Shown here piece by piece: positions 38,877-51,246 of a DNA stretch of 64,000 nucleotides; within the stretch, counting starts at the first letter, position 1, and each line of letters starts with the position of its first letter. The notes beneath the pieces were generated by a model. The model did no database searches. It had not been told where the DNA came from and saw only the letters and a list, made by a program, of their open reading frames with translations. The stretch is from Nymphaea colorata (lineage: Eukaryota; Streptophyta; Magnoliopsida; Nymphaeales; Nymphaeaceae): assembly GCF_008831285.2 (NCBI RefSeq), contig NC_045140.1, positions 22,070,370 through 22,134,369 of the forward strand, written 5' to 3'. The position numbers and the translations under genes were made by a program.

Positions 38877-38905
<29 letters not shown>
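38877..38905. repeat. (TA)n microsatellite
   Basis: About 14 TA units in copy A; the matching place in copy B (near 45,422) is only a few units long. Confidence 0.93.
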
Positions 38906-38908
<3 letters not shown>

Positions 38909-40812
38909 TTTTTATTTTTTAGAACTAGTTTTAAAATAACTGACCAACCAATGAATCAGTGGGTTGGCCAACTGAATTCCAAAAACAATTTTGTAGAATT
39001 GACTTTGAAAGCATAATGAGGACACTAAACTATGTCAAATCCATACTTTGCTCGAACAATCAATCTAAATAAGACGCTCCCATCTAAGATCCAGATTCAT
39101 CAAACGTTCACACACTAAAGGTGACAAAAAATATGGCAGCCGGTCTGTATTAAGAAAAAAGACATCAATGCTATAAGCGCAGTCATTATCTTTGTTTAGA
39201 ACACAGAGAAGGACTATTTTGGAAGCTGGACTATATAAAAAAGAGCCATATGTGGTAGTTTTTCCACAAAATCCAACTGTGCAAAAATAATTTCCTTTGA
39301 AGATTTTGAGAGTCCACGTTTAGTTCAAAAAACCTTACATTTGAAAAGAGCACAACATTTATGATGTTTATAGATCGTATACATTTATCAATTTGACCTT
39401 GAATATACTTAGTAGCATCATCTAAAGGATCTAGACCCAGTAAATGATTAAATGCGAATTCAGTACTCAGTTTCGTCACCCAACTTGAATTCAAATACTA
39501 TATCCGACTACATCCAACAAAAACTTGACCTCACTACATGTAAATGTGGACCTTTTGTTTAAACTCAGCTCTAAAAGCAAGAGCTGGGTTCACATTTAAA
39601 TCCAGGTCTATATAGACTTGGATCAAGTCAAATTCGGTAGAGATTGAACCTGAGCCCACTGCAACGTCTTTTTTCATCGGTATTAATTGGTTTGTTTTTT
39701 GGGCATGAAGCCCACATTTACACAATTAATTTAAGGAAAAAAACTGGCTGTATGATGCAGTTAAGGGTAAAATTGTTTTCTCACCTTGTAAAAAACCAAG
39801 CTTACCTTTTAAGTCTTTAACCTTTATCTGAATAGTGGCGTGGCTGCAGATATCAATATCTTTGGGGTCTTTTAGCAATAGGAACAATAATATACATTGT
39901 TCCATGTAGCTTTTCCAAAATAAGCATGATACAGTTAATCCGTCTCTTGGAGCATGATTCGGATGCTTTAGGATATGCTGTCAACGACGAGACATTAACA
40001 TGTCCCAATTCTTTTGTCTGCACTTGAGAGGCAATAACAAATAACAATCGATCAATTATTGACCTACTAAAAATTAATTTGATTTACATGCTTTGATCTG
40101 AACTTCCGATTTGGGTCCTTTTAAATCAAGTCTCAGCACTGTCAGTCTTTGACTTCAACTTCTTGGAATTGTTATCTTCTTAAAGCCTGATGGTTTGGTG
40201 AGGAAAGAGACAGAACCTCCACGATTTTTGCCCCAATGAAAGAAGAAAGAGCTGCAGGAAAACGTCAAAGCTACACCTCAGCATAGTTTGGTGAGGTCCT
40301 TTATTTCAACATCTCATTGCTAAAAGTTGGGAAGTTATCTTCAACTCTGGGGTTTTTTTTTACCTCTAGGCGTGGCCCGGCTGATTAAGCAGATGAGCTA
40401 AGGCAGGACGGAGCTTTACAAACTCAAGATTTCAAGTCTTTCATTACGTGATTGTAAAGATTTGCTGCAGATATGTCAGGCCGGTGAATTGCAGGGAAAC
40501 GTCGGACTTGGGGGTAGCTCCGCCACCAACCGCAATGGGTAGGTAAGAACTCTTCAAAACCAAGATATCTTGTATTTGGAGTACACTTATCCCTTCAAAC
40601 TCTCCCCTTGCAACTATCTGTCATTCCTACCCTTCAAACTCTCCTAAGTATTGGTATTCCTACCAAGATTAGCCAATCACTCACCAATACAAAGAAAAAT
40701 AGGCTGAGTCGCACATGTGCGGGCTTAAACAACAGGCGTGCTCTATCTCCAACACAGTCCACTCTTCTCTCAGCAATTGGAGGGCAGTTTGCTCATCTAA
40801 CTAAGAAGCAAA

Positions 40813-43240
40813 ATGCCGGACGCGTCCATCCGAGTGGTTTCCAGCACCACCATCCATCTTTCGAACAAGTTGGAAAGATCAGGATGGGAACTAACGGCCT
40901 GGGAAGTGGCCATGCTCTCTGCTCAGTACATACAGAAGGGGCTCCTCTTCCCTAAGCCCCCTATGCCGTTCGATGCCGTCATCCAACGCCTCCAAACCTC
41001 TCTCTCCCACTGCCTCCTCCATTTCCCCTTCCTGTCTGGTCGCTTCGCCACCGATCCTGAGACTACCACCTTTGTCGATTGCAATGACGCCGGAGTTTTG
41101 TTCGTCGTCGTCAAGGCTGACGGGCTGCACGTCTCCGATTTGGTGAATGCTGTTGATGTGCCCGCAATAGTCAGGTCCTTCTTCCTCATGGATGGCGCCA
41201 TCAACTTTGATGGGTACTCCCTCCCACTTGTAGCGGCTCAGGTAACGTTCTAGAGACAAGCTAACCTCATTGATCCATCGTCGTGGCTTTTTCTTTTCCT
41301 TTCAAAGACTGGACCACTAATGCCCATGAATCCCCAGAGATCGGTAAGTTTGCCCTGGCAGCCATGCCCTCCCAAGGATAAGGTCCCCCGAACATAGTAA
41401 TTTTGAGGCTTGATTCCAGTTTACTCGTCCAGCGAACATGGCCTGTTTATGCTACCAATTTCAATCTGGTTTGTTTTTCTTTTGTCTAAGGTTTTATTTG
41501 CGGATGGAGAAGGTACAACCAGTGGCTCTGACGAGAAGAAGATCATTCTTTTATGAGGGAAAGTTATTCATTTTCCTTACAAATTTGAGGGGGGAGGAGG
41601 GTTTGGAGTTCGTGGGGTTACGTTCTAAAACGTTTGTGAATTTAACCTTTTTGATACTGTTATTGACATGACAGTGGATCGATATGTTGCCAAATCCTTA
41701 AGGTTTTCACCTATTACAAAGGGAAGGCTCTGCTCAGTTGGCTGCGTCCAAATATCAATCTGCCCTCTTGCCATCTGGTGGCTAATTATTCGCAGAGGGT
41801 TTCCAGATTCAGAGGGCCCTCACTTCAAATTTTTGGACTATTCAAGAGTTCACAGTAAGATAACAAGTTAAACCATCTCAAGAACTGTTTCTCTGCTGTT
41901 CAAAAAAAAGAAAAAAAAAAAGAAAAAAGAATCTCTGAAGTGTAAACCGTTGTGACTTTGTGACAATGGACGCTCAGTGTTTTAAGCTTGATCAACATCT
42001 CCCATTAATGGTGTCATCTGCAAAGAATCCTTGTTGCCTAGAGCTTAGCTGATAAGCTGGAACTCAGATTAAATTCTCCACTCGATCCAGTTGAACTCGA
42101 GCTTCAGCAGCCGAAGTTCTGCTTGAGCTCTGCTTGTGTTAGCCCCTGAGTACTAAAACCTAATACACCCTTCCTCTCCGGCTACAATTAGAAAACGAAT
42201 ATGCTAAGTTGAATCCTATGTTTGCAGCATAACAGGTTTTGTCCAAATGAGCTGTTCTTTTAAAAAATAGTTATTTAGCGTCGGCGGCATTATAGGCTTA
42301 AAGGATTGAGGACTGGTCCGTATGTTGATGCTCAAACTCTGTTCTCATCTCATCAATTCAGATAACCGAGTTGGAGGACGGTGTCTTCGTAGGCTGCTCC
42401 TTCAACCACGCCATGGGCGATGGTGAGTCTTTCTGGCACTTCTTCAACTCCTGGTCGGAACTCTGCGCGGGCCGCCCAACCATATCACGAGCGCCGTTGA
42501 CGGAGCGACCCCAGATCCACAAGGAGCTGGGTCCGGTCCGCTACTTCCCGTCCGAAGACCACATGGAGCGGTTCAAAACGCCAGTGCTTCGGGAGAGAAT
42601 CTTCCACTTCAGTGCGCAAGCCGTAGCCCGAATCAAGGCCAAGGCCAACGAACAATCGAAGTTGGAGAAGGGCGAGATCTCGTCGCTGCAGGCGCTGAGT
42701 GCACTCATGTGGCGGAGCATAACGCGGGCGCGGAACCTCCCGTCCGACCAGACGACTGGTTGCAGGCTGGCGGTCGGGTACCGAAAGAGGATGGACCCGC
42801 CTTTACCCCGGGAGTACTTCGGGAACTGCATCGGAGCCATCCTGACGGAGGCCAAGGCCGGTGAGCTGCTGGGGCAGGACCTGGGTTGGGCAGCGCAGGC
42901 CCTGCACGAGACCGTGTCCAGGCTGACGGGGGACACGGCCCGAGAGCATATGGAGCGCTTGGTCAAGAAACTACAGGTCTATCACCTGAGCTGGTTTGAT
43001 CCAAACAGCATTCTGGTGGGGAGCTCCCCACGATTTGAGATGTATGGGAGTGACTTCGGGTGGGGGAAGGGGCTGGCGGTGCTCAGCGGTAGCGCCCACA
43101 AGTTTGACGGCAAAATTTCAGCTTTCCCCGGAAAAGATGCGGGTGGCAATGTCGATCTGGAAGTCTGTCTCTTCCCTCATTTCATGGCTGCCCTGGAGTC
43201 GGATGAAGAGTTCTTAGATGCGCTCCTTCCTTCTCACTAA
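40813..43240 (+). CDS. BAHD acyltransferase, tandem copy A (At3g50280-like)
   Basis: BAHD enzymes move acyl groups from CoA thioesters to alcohols or amines in the cytosol; the donor and acceptor here cannot be read from sequence. Exons 40813-41241 and 42362-43240 give 435 aa, normal for the family. The intron is phase 0 after Gln143 (donor GTAACG, acceptor TTCAG). The catalytic HXXXD is H159-AMG-D163 in FNHAMGDG, and the structural DFGWG motif is at residues 374-378. YFGNC and a C-terminal LEVCLFPHFMAALE also fit. The N-terminus (IRVVSSTTIHL, then ELTAWEVAMLSAQYIQKGLL) resembles uncharacterised acetyltransferases of the At3g50280/EPS1-related group. About 31 residues differ from copy B. The frame running on past 41241 is intron. 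Confidence 0.92.
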
Positions 43241-43319
43241 CAACTGGTTCGACTCCACCATCCCCGTCATTCGGATTGACGTTAGTCCTGTAATGAATTT
43301 CTCTGCTCAGAACTTTTTA

Positions 43320-43325
43320 AATAAA
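43320..43325 (+). terminator. Poly(A) signal AATAAA of BAHD copy A
   Basis: AATAAA 80 nt after the stop codon. The aligned place in copy B (about 49,521) reads AAACAAAA and lacks the signal. Confidence 0.45.
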
Positions 43326-44980
43326 ATTTCCAAACCATTCCCTGAAATTTGAGCAACTCAAACAACTTGCATTATAGGACCAAGTGGGTTATCCTCTTCG
43401 CTGGGTTATTATCTGCCAACTATTGCGTCGTTTTGGTTATTGTATGCCACGGCGTGCTTGACGCTGCCACAATCAAACAAAGATCATCTTGACAAAAGTA
43501 CCTTTCTTTTAAGGGCGATTAATTTCTTACATGGGGGCCATGGAATAATAAAAAGCCGTACTATTTGTTATAATTATTTACAATTGAATTTTATAATAAG
43601 AGTTGTTTTGACCTGATCTGGTAGAGGGGATCAACGTCGTTGATTTTGAACCCGATATGATTTTAGGGATGAGTCGATCTTGCCTTCAATGGGCAGATCA
43701 TGTAGGTCACATTACATCCGCAGTTTGATCTTAAGAACTAGCCTCAATTTTTAGAATTTTATTTTTCACATGGACCAAGTTTTTGTTGGCTACTCAAATA
43801 CATCATCAGGCTAAGTTTTAGGGAAACATTCTGTTTTGGGCCTGTTCTTCGCCCAATTGTGAAAAGATCTTTCTTTGTGAATTTCTTCATGTGGGCTGCG
43901 CTTTTAATGAAAATGATCAAATTAAGACTTGAAGTGAACCTCTGCTAATTAGAAAAGGCGGAAAAAATTTTAAGCAAGGCTGATTTAGACGTTATTTTAT
44001 CAAATGATTGACGCATGATACCGGTATCCGAATGACATTTGAACAAAAGATGAAGCTCCTTTTTTTTTTTTTTAGTTAAAGAACTGGAGATTAATCTGGA
44101 ACACGATGAGAAAGCAAAGGAGCAAATGAGTACGTTGACATGAAGAAGATGATGAGAGATTTGGGATAAAGAGTAGCAGTAGTGCGGGCTGCGCGCAGCT
44201 ATTCAAATGGCTCGAGCTGTTCGCATTTCTGACGGAAGGTCAAAAGTCTGTCGATTAGCCAGTCGATCGTTCATTCTAATTGCTTAAATCAAATTTAAAT
44301 GATATTTAAGATGAGTGCCAACAACTTCAGATCCAAATGATATTTAAATCTAATTTCCCAAATTCGCAGAAAATAATACAGATCAATCGGCACACTGTCG
44401 GATAGATTCCTTTCAGTCGTGTTTGATTCAAATTCGTGGTGATCTGAGATTTTAGAAATCTATGAATTTAAAATCAGCCTTAAATCCGTTGTTTTTGACA
44501 TGTAGAATGAATTTTGTTAGTGAAGTCCTTAATTAGTTTAAACGAATATGATCCCACCACGACCATGATGATGAACACGTTGTGGGCATGTTAACCACCC
44601 TCATAACGCACCACTAGAGCTGTTCAACAAAAAAAGCCATCTGGGAATCGACTCGAACTCCCTCAATTAATCGAGCTCAAGCTTCAATCAAAACTTGAGT
44701 TTGTAACAATTCAAGTTCAAGCTACATGGATTCGGCTCAATTAAGCTCAAGTGGGCTTTCCCTTTCATTCTCTCTCTTTCTCTTTCTTCAACTTGCATGT
44801 TAAGTGTTTGAGCTTTGCTTGAATAAGTCCATCTCAATCTTACAATATATGAGTCAAACACAGCTTGAGCTCGACTTGGCTTTTGCATAACACTACACAC
44901 AATGTTGCTTCCTCATGGCATCATTTGGCAATAAGGGCACGGAGTGGGTATCTCACTGATTCTTCTTAAAAAATGAAGCC

Positions 44981-45334
44981 AATTCATAAAAGAATAGTTC
45001 GAGTGATTCATTCTCTTCCTTTTGATTCCTGAATCCGTCCTACCTGAACCAGCCAAGATCTAATCTGCAATCGCACTTTAAAAGGAGGACAATTTTTTTT
45101 ACGCCAAACTTGTCCCCCTAATCGAAAACCATAAAGTATGGGTGAAATTTTTACCTATAAAAAACCTTTCTACTTTATCCACTTCACCTTAGAATGAATA
45201 AAATCTTTTATTAGCAGCATGCAAGGCTAGTTTGTAAACTCTGCGCCTTGAAATCCAAAGGTCTCAAGTCACATTTCTCTTCCCTCTAACTTGACATTCA
45301 TGGATTTGAGTAGTACCGTTATCAGGATCCGGTT
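44981..45334. other. Spacer between the two duplicated units
   Basis: About 350 bp without a match in either unit and without a recognised gene. Confidence 0.5.
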
Positions 45335-46808
45335 GAATCGGCTGCTTCAAATGGAATTGGTTGCATCTATCATTTATTTTTTTTTAAAAAACAATATGAG
45401 AAATTTCGCATTTTAGTTATTTATATACATATGTTTTTTTTAAAAAAATTTTTAGAACTAGTTTTAAAATAACTGACCAACCACTGAATCAGTGGGTTGG
45501 CCAACTGAATTCCAAAAACAATTTTGTAGAATTGACTTTGAAAGCATAATGAGGACACTAAACTATGTCAAATCCATACTTTGCTCGAACCATCAATCTA
45601 AGGCGGGCCTGATGTTAAAAAAGACCTTCCCATCTAAGATCCAGATTCATCAAACGTTCACACATGAAAGATAAGACAAATATGGCAGCCAGTTTGTATA
45701 AATGTGGACCTTTTGTTTAAACTCAGCTCTAAAAGCAAGTCCTGGGTTCAAACTTAAATCCAAGTTTATATAGAATTCGATCAAGTCAAATTCGGTAGAG
45801 GGTGAACCTGACCCCATCGCAACCTTTTGTTACATCCGTATCAATTGGTATGTTACAACATTTACACAATTAATTTTTAAGGAAAAAAACTGGCTGTATG
45901 ATGCAGTTAAGGGTAAAATTGTTTTCTCACCTTTTAAAAAACCAAGCTTACCTTTTAAGTCTTTAACCTTTATCTGAATAGTGGCGTGGCTGCAGATATC
46001 AATATCTTTGGGGTCTTTTAGCAATAGGAACAATAATATACATTGTTCCATGTAGCTTTTCCAAAATAAGCATGATACAGTTAATCCGTCTCTTGGAGCA
46101 TGATTCGGATGCTTTAGGATATGCTGTCAACGACGAGACATTAACATGTCCCAATTCTTTTGTCTGCACTTGAGAGGCAATAACAAATAACAATCGATCA
46201 ATTATTGACCTACTAAAAATTAATTTGATTTACATGCTTTGATCTGAACTTCCGATTTGGGTCCTTTTAAATCAAGTCTCAGCACTGTCAGTCTTTGACT
46301 TCAACTTCTTGGAATTGTTATCTTCTTAAAGCCTGATGGTTTGGTGAGGAAAGAGACAGAACCTCCACGATTTTTGCCCCAATGAAAGAAGAAAGAGCTG
46401 CAGGAAAACGTCAAAGCTACACCTCAGCATAGTTAGGTGAGGTCCTTTATTTCAACATCTCATTGCGAAAAGTTGGGAAAGAACGTGGTGTGGAAAAAAA
46501 AATTGGCTTTTAGAGTTCTATGATGTTTTGCCTCTAGGCTGATTAAGCAGATGAGCTAAGCCAGGACGGAGCTTTACAAACTCAAGATTTCAAGTCTTCC
46601 ATTACGTGATTGTCAAGATTGATTTGCTGAAGATATGTCAGGCCGGCGCGTTGCACGGAAACTTCGGATTTGGGGGCAGCTCCGCCACCAACCGCAATGG
46701 GTAGGTAAGAACTCTTCAAAACCAAGATATCTTTGTATTTGGAGTACAAACAACTTATCCCTTGCAAGTATTTGTTATTCCTACCAACATTAGTCAATCA
46801 CTCACTAA

Positions 46809-46815
46809 TATAAAG
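46809..46815 (+). promoter_or_regulatory. Candidate TATA box of BAHD copy B
   Basis: CACTAATATAAAGAAAA contains TATAAAG 125 bp upstream of the ATG at 46934. The same place in copy A (40,688-40,694) reads TACAAAG. Confidence 0.45.
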
Positions 46816-46933
46816 AAAAAAAGACTGAGTCCGACATGTGCGGGCTTAAATAACAGGCATACTCTATCTCCAACACAGTCCGCTCTTCTCTCAGCAACTG
46901 GAGGGCTGTTTGCTCGTCTAACAAAGAAGCAAA

Positions 46934-49389
46934 ATGCCTGAGGCGTCCATCCGAGTGGTTTCCAGCACCACCATCCATCTTTCGAACAAGTTGGAAAGAT
47001 CAGGATGGGAGCTAACCGCCTGGGATGTGGCCATGCTCTCTGCTCACTACATACAAAAGGGGCTCCTCTTCCCTAAGCCCCCTATGCCGTTTGATGCCGT
47101 CAGCCAACGCCTCCAAACCTCTCTCTCCCACTGCCTCCTCCATTTCCCCTTCCTGTCCGGTCGCTTCGCCACCGATCCGGAGACCACCACCTTCGTCGAT
47201 TGCAACGACGCCGGAGCTTTGTTCGTCGTCGCCAAGGCTGACGAACTGCACGTCTCCGATTTGGTGAATGCTGTTGATGTGCCCGCCATAGTCAGGTCCT
47301 TCTTCCTCATGGATGGCGCCATCAACTTTGATGGGTACTCGCTCCCACTTGTAGCTGTTCAGGTAACGTTCTAGAGAAGCTAACCTCAGTGATCCTTCGT
47401 CCTGGCTTTTTCCTTTTAATGAAAATGAAGGACCTTCAAAGACTGAACCACTAGTGGCCCATGAATCCCCAAAGAAAGGAAAGTTTGCCTTGGCCGCCAT
47501 GCCCTCACAAGGATGGATAGTGTCCCCCAACATAGTAATGTTGAGGCTTGATTCCAGTTTACTCTTCCAGCTATTCTCGAACTGGGCCTGTTTACACTGC
47601 CAATTTCAATCTGGTATGTTTTTCTTTTGTCTAATTTTTTATTTGTGGCTGGAGAAGGTACAACCAGTGGCTCTGACGAGAAGAAGATCATCCTTTTCTT
47701 TTCTGAGGGAAAGTTATTAATATTCCTTACAAATTTTAGGGAGGAAGAGGGTTTGGAGTTCGTGGGGTTACGTTCTAAAACGTTTGTGCTTGGAAATTTA
47801 ACCTTTTTGATACTGCTGTCCATATGACAGTGGATCGATTTGTAGTAAAATCCTTGAGGTTTTCACCTGTTACAAAGGGAAGGCTCTGCTCAGTTGGCTG
47901 CGTCCAAATCTCAATCTGCCCTCTTGCCATCTGGTGGCTAATTATTCGCTTGCATAGGCCAAGGGTTTCCAGATTCAGAGGGCCTTAACTTTAAATTTTC
48001 GGACAATTCAAGAGTTCACAGTAAGATAACAAGTTAAACCATCTCAAGAATTGTTTCTCTGCTGTTCAAAAAAAAAGAAAAAGAAAAATATCTGAAGTGT
48101 AAACCATTATGACTTTGTGACAATGGATTATGGACGCTCCATGTCTTAAGCTCGACCAACATCTCCCATTAATGGTGTCATCTGCAAAGAATCCTTGTTG
48201 CCTTGAGCTTAGCTGATGAGCTGGAACTCAGATTAAATCCTCCACTCGATCCAGTTGAACTCGAGCTTCAGCAGCCGAAGTTCTGCTTGAGCTTTGTTTG
48301 TGTAAGCCCCTGAATACTAAAACTTAATACACCCTTCCTCTCTGGCTACAATTAGAAAACGAATCTGCTAAGTTGAATCGTATGTTTGCAGCAGAACAAG
48401 TTTTGTCCAAATCAGCTCGGCATTATTATAGGTATAAAGAATTGAGGATGAAAGCAGACTAGGCCATATGTTGATGCTCAAACTCCTCTGTTTTCATCTC
48501 ATCAATTCAGGTAACCGAGTTGGAGGACGGTGTCTTCGTAGGCTGCTCCTTCAACCACGCGATGGGCGATGGCGAGTCCTTCTGGCACTTCTTCAACTCT
48601 TGGTCGGAACTCAGCGCGGGCCACCCATCCATTACACGACCGCCGTTGACGGAGCGACCCCAGATCCACAATGAGCTGGGTCCAGTCCGCTACCTCCCGT
48701 CCGAAGACCACATGGAGCGATTCAAAACGCCAGTGCTTCGGGAGAGAATCTTCCACTTCAGTGCGCAAGCTGTAGCCCGGATCAAGGCCAAGGCCAACGA
48801 GCAATCGAAGTTGGGGAAAGGCGAGATCTCGTCGTTGCAAGCGCTGAGTGCACTCATGTGGCGGAGCATAACGCGGGCGCGGAACCTCCCGTCCGGCCAG
48901 ACGACTGGCTGCAGGCTGGCGGCTGGGTACCGAAAGAGGTTGGACCCGCCTTTACCCCGGGAGTACTTTGGAAACTGTATCCGAGCCATCCTGACGGAGG
49001 CCAAGGCAGGTGAGCTGCTGGGACAGGACCTGGGTTGGGCAGCGCAGGCGCTCCACGAGACCGTGTCCAGGCAGACGGGGGACACAGCCCGGGAGCATCT
49101 GGAGGGCTTGATCAAGAACCCACATGTCTATCACCTGAGCTGGTTTGATCCAAACAGCATTATGGTGGGGAGCTCCCCACGGTTCGAGATGTATGGGAGC
49201 GACTTCGGGTGGGGGAAGGGGCTGGCGGTGCTCAGTGGTAGCGCCCACAAGTTTGACGGCAAGATTTCAGCCTTCCCTGGAAAAGATGTGGGTGGCAATG
49301 TCGATCTGGAAGTCTGTCTCTTCCCTCATTACATGGCCGCCCTAGAGTCGGATGAAGAGTTCTTAGATGCGCTCCTTCCTTCACACTAA
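46934..49389 (+). CDS. BAHD acyltransferase, tandem copy B (At3g50280-like)
   Basis: Exons 46934-47362 and 48511-49389, with the same lengths (429 and 879 nt) and same phase-0 intron position as copy A, give 435 aa. Both motifs are intact: HAMGD at 159-163 and DFGWG at 374-378. By eye it differs from copy A at about 31 of 435 residues; the differences cluster near the segment after the first motif (residues 178-205) and at about 331-348 (SRQTGDTAREHLEGLIKN against the A version), which could affect substrate choice. Intact frame, splice sites and a better TATA-like box than copy A suggest a working gene. Donor and acceptor are unknown. Confidence 0.92.
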
Positions 49390-51246
49390 CAACTGGTTCG
49401 ACTCCACGATCCCCGGCAATCGGATCGACGTTAAACTATTAATACATTGATTACCTACCATCAACTTAGATATCTGAACCGGGGAAAGTTTGTTTTGAAT
49501 TTCACTGCGCCGAACTTTTTAAACAAAATTTTGAAACCATTCCCTGAAATTTGAGCAACGAGCTTTCGCTGGCTACTCAAATACATCATCAGGCTAAGGT
49601 TTAGGGGAACATTCTGTTTTGGTTTTATTGTTCGCCCAATTGTGACAAGAACTATCTTTGTGAATTTCTTCTTGTGGGCTGCGCTTTTAGTGAAAATGAT
49701 CAAATTAGTACTTGAAGTGAACCTTTGCTAAATAGAAAAGACAGGCCAAAATTTAAGCAAGCCTGATTTAGACGTTATTTTCTCAAATGATTGGCGCATG
49801 ATACCGGTATCCGAATGACATTTGAACAAAAGAAGAAGCTCCTTCTTTTTTTAGTTAAAGAACTGGAGATTAATCTGGAACACGATGAGAAAGCAAAGGA
49901 GCAAATGAGTACGTTGATATGAAGAAGATAATGAGGGATTTGGGAAAATGAGTAGCAGTAGTGTGGGCTGCGGCAGCTATTCAAATGGTTCGAGCTGTTC
50001 GCATTTCTGACGGAAGGTCAAAAGTCTGTCGATTAACCAGTCGATCGTTCATTCTAATTGCTTAAATCAAATTTAAATGATATTTAAGATGAGTGCCAAC
50101 AACATCAGATTCAAATGATATTTAAATCTAACTTCCCAAATCCGCGGAAAATTAAGAAAATGTCAACACAGATCTATCGGCACACGGTCGTGTTTGTTCC
50201 AAATTCGTGGTGATCTGAGATTTTAGAAATCTATGAATTTAAAATCAGCCTTAAATCAGTTGTTTTTGAACGAAAATGATCCCACCATGACCATGCTGAT
50301 GCCCCACGATGTGGGCATGTTAAACACCCTCATAACGCACCACTAGAGTTGTTCAACAAAAAAAGCCAACTTGGGATCGGCTCAAACTCCCTCAATTAAT
50401 CGAGCTCAAGCTTCAATGAAGGCTTGAGTTTGAAACAAGCTACATGGATTCGGCTCAATTAAGCTCAAGTGGGCTTTAGATTTGAATGCTGTATCAAAGT
50501 CAGTACTTATGCAACTTAAGACTTGCTTTCCCTTTCATTCTCTCTCTTTCTCTTTCTCCAACTTGCATGTTATGTGTTTGAGCTTTGCTTAAATGAGTCC
50601 ATCTCAATCTACGCCACACAATCTATTGAGTTCCCTTGAGTTGAGCAATATACGAGTCAAGCTCACCTTGAGCTCGACTTGGCTTTTGCATAACGCTACA
50701 CACTATGTTGCTTCGTCATGGCATCGTTTGGCAATAAGGACACGGAGTGGGTGTCGTATGGATTTTTTTTCAAAGAATGGAGCAGATAGTTCTAATGTTT
50801 CCAGAATCTTTTGAGGGCAGAGATATATGAAAAACTCAAAAAATTCACTCGTTGTTGTCCTTACTGCCAAACGCTTCCCCACATGTACAAAATAGACACC
50901 ATGAAAATAAAGCGTGATGAAGATAAGATGATAGGAAGAGTAGGGTTCAAAAAACAGAGAACGACAAAGGGGCTTAGGAATGCCAAGACATAAAGAGCAA
51001 GTACACCCTTTCGACACGTAATAAATTTAACAGAAACGACAACCACTTGCAACGCGTGGCCATAAGGGAAGGATCACGAGCGATGGAACTACACGTCCAG
51101 ATGAGGACAAGCGTATATCGAAGCTACTTAAAACAGCAAGGGATGATAAGGGAGAGCCAAAAAATGTCCAAAAACCGAACGACATGTACGCCTCACTCAG
51201 GATTCCACATTTTGTCAGCTCAGTACGAGCAGAGAAAGAGAAAGAG

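Larger units (their letters stand above)
38790..44980 (+). repeat. Tandem segmental duplication, copy A (about 6.2 kb)
   Basis: Nearly collinear with 45,335-50,790, including promoter, both exons, intron and 3' flank of a BAHD gene. Relative to copy B, it has extra blocks of about 390 bp (39,151-39,540) and about 420 bp (43,358-43,777). Borders were estimated by eye. Confidence 0.88.
45335..50790 (+). repeat. Tandem segmental duplication, copy B (about 5.5 kb)
   Basis: Collinear with 38,790-44,980. Long stretches of the promoter (about 45,880-46,470) match copy A almost base for base. It lacks two blocks of about 390 and 420 bp present in A and has small extra pieces, for example near 45,601-45,625 and about 50,478-50,525. 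Confidence 0.88.

Noticed and set aside
40360-40560. Possible SINE head (GGCTGATTAAGCAGATGAGC) in the BAHD promoters
   Set aside because: No B-box or tail was found, and the match to an A-box is loose; left unannotated.
41242-41253. In-frame stop after BAHD copy A exon 1, suggesting a truncated gene
   Set aside because: It lies just inside the intron after a GTAACG donor; exon 2 continues the domain with correct phase. The same holds for copy B at 47,363.
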